Origin: Leucobacter sp. cx-42
Lineage (GTDB): Bacteria; Actinomycetota; Actinomycetes; Actinomycetales; Microbacteriaceae
Length of the DNA stretch: 64,000 nt
Direction of reading: 5' to 3'
Assembly: GCF_014529985.1 (NCBI RefSeq)
Contig: NZ_JACVMU010000004.1
Span: 147,891-211,890, forward strand
The position numbers and the translations under genes were made by a program. Below are positions 44,259-53,000 of the stretch, in pieces; position 1 is the first letter of the stretch, and each line of letters begins with the position of its first letter. Below the pieces are notes generated by a model. The model saw nothing but the letters and a program-made list of their open reading frames with translations, had not been told where the DNA came from and ran no database searches.

Positions 44259-44747
44259 CTACCGCCGCGCTGCGAAGAATGCTTCGAGCAGCGCGGCGCA
44301 CTCGTCTGCGCGCACCCCCGCGACGACCTCGGGCACCGGATGCGGCAGGCGCCCATCCCGCAGCAGGTCGTACACACTGCCGACAGCGCCCGCTTTTTCG
44401 TCCCACGCCCCGAAGACGACTCGTGGGATCCGCGCCGCCAAAATCACGCCCGCACACATGACGCACGGTTCAAGCGTCACGACGAGCGTGCAGTCGCCGA
44501 GCATGCGATCACCGAGCTGCTGCGCAGCGGCGCGGATCGCCAGCACCTCTGCGTGGCCCGTCGGGTCGAGGCTGGCCTCACGGTCGTTGTGGCCCGTGCC
44601 AAGCACCGCACCGTCTGGTCCGAGCACGACGGCCCCGATGGGAATCTCACCCGCGGCACCAGCAGCGACGGCCGCGTCGAGCGCAAGCTGCATGGCTGCG
44701 TTCTCCGCAGCGGATGCAGGAATCTGTGAGGTCTGAGTCGGGGTCAC
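44259..44747 (-). CDS. tadA: tRNA-specific adenosine deaminase (TadA)
   Basis: A 162-residue zinc deaminase that converts A34 of tRNA-Arg(ACG) to inosine. The zinc site is H65-A-E67 and P94-C95-V-M-C98. GTG 44747 lies 6 nt after TATTCT (minus strand -10, 44754-44759), which overlaps the -10 of the divergent upp gene. Length and motif order are as in the family. Confidence 0.92.
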   Translation of the reverse strand: MTPTQTSQIPASAAENAAMQLALDAAVAAGAAGEIPIGAVVLGPDGAVLGTGHNDREASLDPTGHAEVLAIRAAAQQLGDRMLGDCTLVVTLEPCVMCAGVILAARIPRVVFGAWDEKAGAVGSVYDLLRDGRLPHPVPEVVAGVRADECAALLEAFFAARR

Positions 44748-44752
44748 ACGTT

Positions 44753-44759
44753 TAGAATA
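44753..44759. promoter_or_regulatory. Shared, overlapping -10 boxes of tadA and upp (leaderless both ways)
   Basis: TAGAAT (plus strand, 44753-44758) and TATTCT (minus strand, 44759-44754) overlap on the same bases. Each lies 6 nt before a start codon: ATG 44765 for upp and GTG 44747 for tadA. The whole intergenic gap is 17 bp, with no ribosome binding site for either gene. Confidence 0.6.
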
Positions 44760-44764
44760 GGCAT

Positions 44765-45397
44765 ATGCGCATTATCGTTGCAGATCACCCGCTCGTCTCG
44801 CACAAACTTACTGTTCTGCGACAGGAGCAAACGCCTCAGCCGACCTTCCGTCTGCTCATCGAAGAGCTCATGACGCTCCTCGCGTACGAAGCGACCCGTG
44901 AGGTTCGTGTCGACCCCATGGAGATTCAGACTCCCGTTGCGAAGACCACCGGTGTTCGCCTGAGCGAGCCGCTCCCCCTCATCGTGCCAATCTTGCGCGC
45001 CGGCCTCGGCATGCTCGAGGGCATGGTCAAGCTGGTTCCGACCGCGGAGGTCGGCTTCCTCGGCATGGCTCGCGACGAAGAGACGCTTGAGCCAGTGACC
45101 TACGCTGAGCGCCTCCCTGATTCACTCGAGGGCCGCCAGTGCTTCGTCCTCGATCCCATGCTCGCGACCGGTGGTTCACTGGCTGCGGCAATTGAGTTCC
45201 TCTTTGAGCGCGGCGCAGACGATGTCACCGCGATCTGCGTACTCGGCACCCCCGAGGGCGTTGAGAAGATCAAGGAGGTCGCTGGCGACCGCAACGTCAC
45301 TCTCGTGCTTGCGTCGCTCGACGAGGGCCTCGACGAGAACGCATTTATCGTTCCCGGTCTTGGTGACGCAGGTGACCGCCTGTACGGCACGGCATAA
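44765..45397 (+). CDS. upp: Uracil phosphoribosyltransferase
   Basis: A 210-residue enzyme that makes UMP from uracil and PRPP in pyrimidine salvage. The PRPP-binding motif [12 protein letters not shown] lies at residues 128-139, and the C-terminal [15 protein letters not shown] uracil-binding segment is intact. ATG 44765 follows a -10 box at 6 nt and has no ribosome binding site, so the message is probably leaderless. A strong terminator follows. Confidence 0.95.
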   Translation: MRIIVADHPLVSHKLTVLRQEQTPQPTFRLLIEELMTLLAYEATREVRVDPMEIQTPVAKTTGVRLSEPLPLIVPILRAGLGMLEGMVKLVPTAEVGFLGMARDEETLEPVTYAERLPDSLEGRQCFVLDPMLATGGSLAAAIEFLFERGADDVTAICVLGTPEGVEKIKEVAGDRNVTLVLASLDEGLDENAFIVPGLGDAGDRLYGTA

Positions 45398-45418
45398 GCA
45401 ACAAGCTTTTCGCTAAAT

Positions 45419-45458
45419 AACGGCGGCCTGGTACTACTTTTTGTACCAGGCCGCCGTT
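45419..45458 (+). terminator. Terminator of upp
   Basis: Perfect 16-nt arms AACGGCGGCCTGGTAC (45419-45434) and GTACCAGGCCGCCGTT (45443-45458) with an 8-nt T-rich loop, just after the upp stop. Confidence 0.85.
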
Positions 45459-45628
45459 GTCTATGTACCAACTGAGGAAAATCAAGAAGATTACTACTTG
45501 TGTCAGCGGGTGAAGTCTGCATATACTTTCGCTTATGCATGACATCACCGGTTCCGTATCCGCTTGCGAGGTAATCCTCGGGCGGCGCGGCATGATGATG
45601 GCTGGCGTCATGCGTTGTCGAATGTGCA

Positions 45629-45653
45629 GCTAAAACTTTCTCTAACTTTTAGC
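45629..45653. promoter_or_regulatory. Dyad and 10-bp phased repeats upstream of winged-helix gene
   Basis: GCTAAAA (45629-45635) and TTTTAGC (45647-45653) form a dyad with an 11-bp spacer. Within it AACTTT occurs at 45634 and 45644, a 10-bp phase as bound by OmpR/PhoB-type winged helices. The gene 96 bp downstream encodes such a protein, so autoregulation is plausible. The rest of 45459-45748 shows nothing else. Confidence 0.4.
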
Positions 45654-45748
45654 GCGCTCTCTGCGAACCCGATGTACATTCCGGGGTCGCTCTCTTCACT
45701 CTCGACATCTTTTGCCGTTCAGGCACCCTTTAAGGACTCCACATCATC

Positions 45749-46450
45749 ATGGCTACCATCAGCAACGCAGCTCCCGCCGATCTCCGCACCGCACGTCCCG
45801 ACCTCGCAGCGAACCTCGCACCGCAGCCGACCCGCTCGCTCCCCGAGGGCACCGAGGTCCGCGGCTTCGCGCTGTACGTCGGCCTCTCGGAAGACAAGCT
45901 GAACTCGAACGATCCGCAGATCAGCGACATCGTGAACCAGATCAAGCACCTCGTGAACCGCCTCGCTCCCGCAGCAGACACCTACGCAGCAGTGGCGCTG
46001 GCCCCCGAAGGCACCGGCGGTCGCGACGTTGACGTCGTCCGTTTCGCACTCGGCGATCCCTCGGCAAAGGCTCGCCGTCAGCAGGCTGCAGCAGCCGAGC
46101 AGGACCGCGCCAAGAGCGGCGTCATCCTCGACTTCTCGCGTGGCCGTGTGCTGCTCGACAACACCCCCGCGACCCTCACCTTCCGCGAGTTCGAACTCCT
46201 GCAGTTCCTCGTGTTGCGCGAAGGCCGCACCGTCAGCCGTGACGAAATCATCGAAGGCCTCTGGGCAGACGCTCCCGCTGAGGAGATCCCGAGCGAGCGC
46301 ACGATCGACGTGCACGTTCGTCGCCTTCGTGTGAAGCTCGCGCAGTACCAGGACATCGTCCGTACCGTGCGCGGCATTGGCTACCGCTTCGACCGTCACG
46401 CAGACGTTTCGATTCTGCACGCAGACGGCCCCAGCCCCGACCGCTTCTAA
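45749..46450 (+). CDS. Orphan winged-helix (Trans_reg_C) regulator with unknown N-terminal domain
   Basis: A 233-residue protein. Residues 125-225 form an OmpR/PhoB-type DNA-binding domain: LTFREFELLQFLVLREGRTVSRDEIIEGLW, then ERTIDVHVRRLRVKL and TVRGIGYRF (read in parts). The N-terminal half has no phosphoacceptor aspartate pattern of a receiver domain; it reads EVRGFALYVGLSEDKLNSNDPQISDIVNQIKHLV and VALAPEGTGGRDVDVVRFALGD, of unknown fold. No histidine kinase is nearby. It may answer to a ligand or to protein contacts. ATG 45749 is fixed by an in-frame stop 18 bp upstream; AAGGA lies 12 nt before. Confidence 0.85.
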   Translation: MATISNAAPADLRTARPDLAANLAPQPTRSLPEGTEVRGFALYVGLSEDKLNSNDPQISDIVNQIKHLVNRLAPAADTYAAVALAPEGTGGRDVDVVRFALGDPSAKARRQQAAAAEQDRAKSGVILDFSRGRVLLDNTPATLTFREFELLQFLVLREGRTVSRDEIIEGLWADAPAEEIPSERTIDVHVRRLRVKLAQYQDIVRTVRGIGYRFDRHADVSILHADGPSPDRF

Positions 46451-46486
46451 ACGAAGCCTGCACCCGGGGCGATGATCCGCCCCCTG

Positions 46487-46861
46487 CTAGAACGCAGTAC
46501 GGCCGCGCGCAAGCATTCGCTGCGCGCGGCGTTCTGCTCTCTTCGCACTGCGAGCGCGCTTGAGGATCTTGCCGCGCTCCCACGCGCGCGTGACCTTCTG
46601 ACGCAGCCACGCGAGCAACCGGCGCGACCACGAGAACTCTGAGCCGAGCACTGCCAGGCCAAGGAAGATCGTCACCCAGCCCGGACCGGGTGTAATGAGC
46701 ATGATGAGACCAGCGAGAATCAGCACGCCGCCCACGAGCGCGATCATCACGCGGTAGAAGAAGCCGAGCACCGGACGAGCGTGGATCTTGCTGCGTAGCG
46801 CCGTCAGGCGTCGCAGCATCGGGTGCTTCTCGTGCGCCCCGCTGTCCATGCTCTCTGTCAT
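46487..46861 (-). CDS. PGPGW-motif membrane protein (TIGR02611-like)
   Basis: A 124-residue protein with two adjacent hydrophobic helices joined by the conserved ITPGPGWVTIFLGLAVLGSEF segment, and a basic Arg/Lys/Ala-rich C-terminus. This fits the actinobacterial TIGR02611/PGPGW family, whose function is not known. The start at ATG 46861 is chosen over a longer frame because the family begins near here. Confidence 0.8.
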   Translation of the reverse strand: MTESMDSGAHEKHPMLRRLTALRSKIHARPVLGFFYRVMIALVGGVLILAGLIMLITPGPGWVTIFLGLAVLGSEFSWSRRLLAWLRQKVTRAWERGKILKRARSAKRAERRAQRMLARGRTAF

Positions 46862-46957
46862 ACTCGCCAGCTTACGAAAGTTTGCTGTGTTCCGGCACCC
46901 TCTGCTACTCATTCCCAGCTATTTGATTGGTGCGGATCACCCAAGCTACACAAACAC

Positions 46958-47002
46958 CACGGCCCAGGGGCTTCCTCGTTGTGAGGAGCCGCCTGGGCCG
47001 TG
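46958..47002 (-). terminator. Terminator of giant surface protein gene
   Basis: CACGGCCCAGG and CCTGGGCCGTG arms enclose a second nearly paired segment (GGCTTCCTC/GAGGAGCC) around GTTGT. It lies 40-84 bp after the surface protein stop on the minus strand. Confidence 0.8.
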
Positions 47003-47041
47003 GTGCATGGAGGCGTCAGCGCGAGGCGCTACGCCCTGCCC

Positions 47042-50000
47042 TTAGCTTGCTTCGCCGGTGCGACGCTTGCGGAAGAGCACGATACCGAGTCCTGCGAGGA
47101 GCAGGAGGGCTGCGGCGCCGAACGGTGCAGCTGCACCACCGGTGATCACCAGTCCCTCGGTCTTCTTGTAGCTGTTCGTGACCCGCACAGCGGTGGTCAC
47201 CGCGTCACCGTTGGCGTTTGCCTCGGCGAGTACAACGACTGCGCTGTTGGTGTCATCCTTCGAGAGGTTCTCCACGCCCTTGGTGAGCGATTCGAACTTC
47301 GTCGATTCAGCCTGGTACTTGTAGGGCTCGGTGATCTCACACTGCGAACCTGCAGGCAGTTTCGCCACGTTGATCGGCGCACCAGGGGTGAGCGCGATCT
47401 TCGCGTCGTGGTCAGTGACGGTTACGTCCTTGCCACCAATGGTGAGGTCACGAGTACAGGTTGCCTGGACATCGAACGTGCTCGGCACTCGGCTTTCCTT
47501 GGCACCCGCACCAGCGAGTTCCTTAGTGAGCGAGAGCGTTGCCGGCGTGAAGATGTTGGTCATCTCCACGTAGACGGTCTCATCCTTGCGGATCGTGACC
47601 GTGCGATCCGGCGCCGGCACGTTCGCGCCGCCTGCAGCAGTCTCAGTCACGGTGCACTCTGCGCCGGTCGGAACACCCGCGACGGTGAAGGACTTCTCCG
47701 TTTCACCAGCGCCGAAGTCGAGCTTCTGGGTCGCCTTGTCACCGAGGTTGAGTTCGTGGCCAGCCAGCACACAGCTGGTTGCGAGTTCCACATCACCAAA
47801 CGCGGTGCCAGACTTCGGCAGTTCGACCTTCTTCGTGACGACGAGGTCGCCGCCAGCGTTGAAGTAGTTCACGAACTCGACCTTGTGGTCCCCCGGCTCA
47901 ATAGTTGCGACGGAGACCGTGCGCTTCGAGTCGAGCTCGACGGGCGTGCCTTCCTCGTACTGACCAGTGACTGGGTTCGCGCCACGGGCATCAGTTTCCG
48001 TCACGGCACAGTTTGCACCGACCGCGATTCCCGGAATCTTCGCCGTGTCGCCAGCCTTGAGCTCAAACGTGTCAAACGTCTTCGTGACCGTGCCGAAGTC
48101 ACAGGTGACGTCGACGAGGAACTTGTCATCCGGGCGGATGACGTCCGTCGCGTTTCCAGCAATCTCGACGCCTACCGTGAGCGAGGACTCCACGTAGGTG
48201 TTCTCAACGTTAATCGCGTTGTCAGCTGGAACCTTCTCAACCTTGTCGCCCTCCTCGTAGGGCTTCAGGGTGATCGGGTCCTCGGGGTCCGTCGAGTATG
48301 CGAAGCCCGTTGCGTTCTCGCTCTTCTTGCCGTACTGGCCTGCAGCGGTGTTCGCTGTCGGGACGTATGTCTCGTCAACGACCGCACACTTGCCGTCCAC
48401 GGGAAGGCCTGTCACATCGGCAGAGACCTTTCCATCGATCGTGGTCACCGCGGGCAGTTTGACCGCGATCGGATCCATGGCCGATCCGTCAGGCGCGGTA
48501 CACACGAGATCGATCGTGTAGCCGTCAGAGTTCAGATGCCAGTTGGCAACCTCGTTCTGGGTCAGCGTCTTCGTGAGTGTCATCGCGGTGTCGATGGTGC
48601 GCAGAGCCGAGGGGTACGACTCATTCGGGGAAATCCAGTCGCCCCTCGCATCCTGACGTCCGGTAATCGAGGCGGTGCTGTACGCAATCTTGTTGTTCTG
48701 GCTGGTCTCGGGGACGCGAACCTTGTACTCCAAGATCACGTACTCGCCACCCGCGATGGGCTTCCCAGCGGGGAACTCAAGTACTGCGCCAAACGCCTTC
48801 ATCGGGCCCGAAACATCACTCGGGTCAGTGACCCAGGTGCCCTGCGCACAGCCGAGCGTTGCCTGACCAGCGAGACCATCTGCCCCGAAGGTACAGGGCT
48901 TGTTGGTCCCGGTGTACCGCAGCGAGTCTGCCTTGAATGCAGCATCATCGCGAGCGACCTCTTCGCTGTGTAGCTTCTCTGCACCGATGAGTTTGATCGA
49001 CTCAGGAATGATTGACGGGGCCCAGTCAGAGTTACGCTGCTTGGGGTTCAACACGCCCTGGTCGCCGACAAACGGCAGGCCGTTCACGAAGCGCATTTCG
49101 GCCAACGGGATGTTACCCGAGTTGACGAGCTTCAGGCGGTAGGTGTTCGTGGTACCGACGGTGGTGTTCACCTGCCAAGGGTAGGTGAGCCACGCATCTT
49201 CACACGCGACTTCACCGCTTCCCGCTGCTGGCGAAACGACACACGTTGCGGCCTCGTCGTTGATCGCGCCACCGACAGTGGCGTCGATGTACGACTCAAC
49301 ACGGGTCTTGTCGATACGGACACCAGTCACAGTTGCATTCGAGCTGCAGAGAAGTTCAGGCTCGGGCTTCGCGCCAACGAAGCAACGACCCTGGTTTCCG
49401 GCACCCTTCACGCCATTACCTTCGATCCACGCGTCGTTCGTCGCAATGTCGTTCGGCTTAAAGCCGTCCTTCACCATGAGCGGAATCTTCAGCAGGATCG
49501 ATTCTCCTGGCTTGAGGTACTCACCATTCGTCCAGGTCGCACGCGCCTGCTGCAGACCCGGCTTATTGCCAGCCTGCACGCTGAACGTCGGCGCCTGGAA
49601 CTGGGGCTCACCAGGCGCACGGTCTGGGACCGAAATGACCTGTGGTCGGTACTCAGGTACGCCCTCGATGTACACCAGCTCTGCAGGGAACTGGTCTGCG
49701 ACGGCGAGCTCGTACATGTTACTCGTCGCCTTCGAGTCGTTGGTCACCCGAATGTGGAAGTCAACCTTTTCACCAGGCTCGACCTTCTTCGAAGATGATT
49801 CGTTGCCAGTGGATGGCAGCGAAGTGAACTTCTTCGTGGAGCCGACCGGGTTGCCTGCGTACACGAGCAAGTTGCTCGCAGCGTCAGCAAAAGGCTTCTC
49901 CGTCGCTGTTGGGCTGTCGCCAATGTGGAGGGTGCCAGCCGCATCAGATCCAAGCAGCCAGGTGACTCCGTCATCGGTGATTTCATTCGCTGGCGAGAGC

Positions 50001-53000
50001 GTGTTCGGATCGCTGCGCAGCGTCTTGCGCAGCTCTGCGAGCATGTTCAGCTTGCCGCCAGTGTCGCCCGTGGTGACCGCAATGCGCTTACGCGTCGCTT
50101 CGTCACCGTCAAACTGCACACGGAACGCAATGATCTCGTCCCACTTGTTCGGACCAGGGCCGCTGGTCGGGAGCACGATCGGAATGTTGCCGTTGACCGC
50201 GGGGGTACCCGAGAGGATCTCGATTCCCTCAGTCCATTCGCCGCTCTCGTCGAGCGCCCACACCGTCGCCTTGACAGCGCCCTCCGGCAAGCTCACGCTT
50301 GCGGACAGCACGTTGAACGCATCCCAAGAGAGCCCCGGGACTACGCCGTAGCCCGCAGGTGTGTTGCGCGGCCAGAGATCCCTATTCGGGTTCTCAGACT
50401 GGCAATCGCCACTCTCTGCAAGCAGACGGCAGTCTGTCGTCAGCCACATGCTCGACACAGGAGTGTTACTCGTGTTCACACCGGTGTAGGTCACAGAAAC
50501 CTGCTGCTTCGGCAGATCTCGGTACAACCGCTGCGGAGTCGACGCCTTCAGCGTCACGTTCATGCTTTCGTCTTGGCCGACGAGCGCAAGCCGGTTGCTA
50601 CGTGCGTCGAGTTCAGCACGTCCCAGGCCAGCCGTCTCGACAACCGCATGGTTGTCGACTGCAACGTTTGGCTCGAGCGGGGCCGGGTTATCAATCGGCT
50701 TACAACCCGTCAGCGAGTGCACAATGGTCGCATCAGCAGCATCAACGAAGTTGTAAGTGTAGCCGTTGGTGCAGACTCCCGTAGAAGCGTTCAGATCGCC
50801 GCGAACATCGTCGCGAAGAACAGTGTTGAATGCGAGACGCGCACGGTTTTTATCTTTACCTTCCTGCTCCAGGCCAACATACTTGCCTGCCTCGGACCAG
50901 GTCATCGTGATTCCCACCACGTCCTGCCAACGGTTCTTCGGCGGGTTCAATTCGTCAAACTCTGTACCAAATGGTGCGTCCACCGGGAAGGTGCCGCCAT
51001 CGGCGTAGGTGTAGACAATTTTCGCGTTGACGCGATCTGCTGGCATTTGCGAAACAATAGACGCTCCGTCCTTCACCGGCCACCACACCTGGCTAATGCC
51101 GTTGAAGTCGACGACTGCGAAGGGGTTCTTACCCGAGGCAGCGTCACCGTTCACGCTGACCGAAACCTGATCCACACCAATATCAATGTGGTTAGGGGTC
51201 TTCCACTGATCCTCAGGCGGTGCGTCCGTGCCCACTGCCGTGCGGTTAGAAACGTCGAGAACAATCTTCGACGGCGTGAAGTTCTTCGCTACGAGCGGCG
51301 TCTGTGAGTCCTTGGCGTCGAACCAACCCGCTTCTGAGAAACCGAACACATCAGTCGCCGCGTAAACGCGGAATTTCACTTCCGATGTCTTTGTCTGCGT
51401 AGCGCCCTGCTTCGGGAAGCTCTCCGTCACGCCGGTGTTGTAGTAGGCAACGCCGGCCATGCTGCCCACGACAGTTTCTCCCGGAAGTGACCGGAAGGTG
51501 TCGCGCAGCTGCATGTCTGCCGTAATCGATGCAGCACCGTGCTTCTGCATGACAGCGTCTGCCGTGCCGCGCTTCACATCAACCTGGATCTTGGCAATCT
51601 GGCTGAGGATCGCAGCATCGAGCGGCACAGACCACTCGGGTTCACGCTCCTCGTCCCAGAATTCACGGTACTTTGCGCTCTGCGAGCTCTCAATGTCGGC
51701 CGGATCAAGATCCTGTCCGTCCAACTCAATAGAGCTCTCAACGGTACCGACGGGAGCAAGCTGGCTGCCGTCTGCTGCAAAGAGAGTGATCTTCATTTCC
51801 TGATCGGGGCCAACATGCACGGTGTGAATCGCGGTCACATCGAAGACATCGAGGCCGCCCTTGCTCGAGGAGCCATCGGTCATTCTGACGGAAACAACGT
51901 CGTCGCCCTGGGGAACCGATGACAGCACGAAGCTGGTCTTCGTGTCCTGCTCCTGCACGCCGTACTTCTTCGCGTTCTGCGCGAAGTGCTTGTACATCAC
52001 CGCGAGCGAGACGTCCACAAGGTAGAGCGAGTCGGTACCGGTCGCGTGCGGGGTGTTAGTACCGGTCTTCACCTCTGCCGTGTTTGCAGGGCTGAAGAGG
52101 CCAGGAGTGTTGGGGTTACCCACCGTGTCCGGGCTGATCGGAATCTGCTCGTAGGTCACCTCGCCAGTGGGCGAGGTGTTCTTCTTCTGTTCCAGGGCGT
52201 ACTGGCGGAACTTCACAGACGTGTCATCGCCAGAGACGCACTTGACGTCTACTGGGAATCGTTTGTCTCCCGCAGCGGGGCTCACGACAATCCGTAGCCC
52301 AACTACGCGCTCAAGTTCATCTGGAGTATCAATGTCAGCCAGCGGCACCTCATTGATTGCGGTAACGATGCGGCTGGTGGGGCTGTCATACTCTGCAAGC
52401 CACACGGTCTGTGTGGTCGACGAGTTGTAGGGCTTCTGCCCGCCGCTGCCATCTGGAGTTGTACACACCATGTCGCCAGCGTCAATCTGGGTGAACTCCA
52501 TCAGGTTGAAAGGAGTATCCTTCAGCGTCGCCACCGTGGGCACCTTCACAGGGTCCATGATGACAAACTCCTGCGCGCCGACCTTCTCAGGGTCGGTGAG
52601 GCCCGGCTCGGTCTGCACGACGAACTTCATCTGATGCGGTCGATAGTTCTGATTACCGGGACCAGCATCGCGGTCGTACAGGTCGCCTGACTTGGTCTGA
52701 CCCGTCAGCGGGTATACCACGTCATCGGCGCCATCGCCCAGTCGCTTGCCCAGCTCAACGTTGAACTTCGGGTTGACGAGCACGACGTCAACGTTGTCGG
52801 GGGTCTTCAGGTTTCGCACGACCTTGGTGGTCGCCTGAGCTGCGATGTCTGCACCAAACTTGATGCGGGTATCGCCCTGTGCAGGTGGCTCAATGGGCTT
52901 GCCCGTCGAACGATTTACCTCACGGAGCTTGCCGTCGAGTTCGATCTTGCCCGCACAGCTCGTATCGTCAATGCCGGCACAGTTGCCGGGGATCGATACC

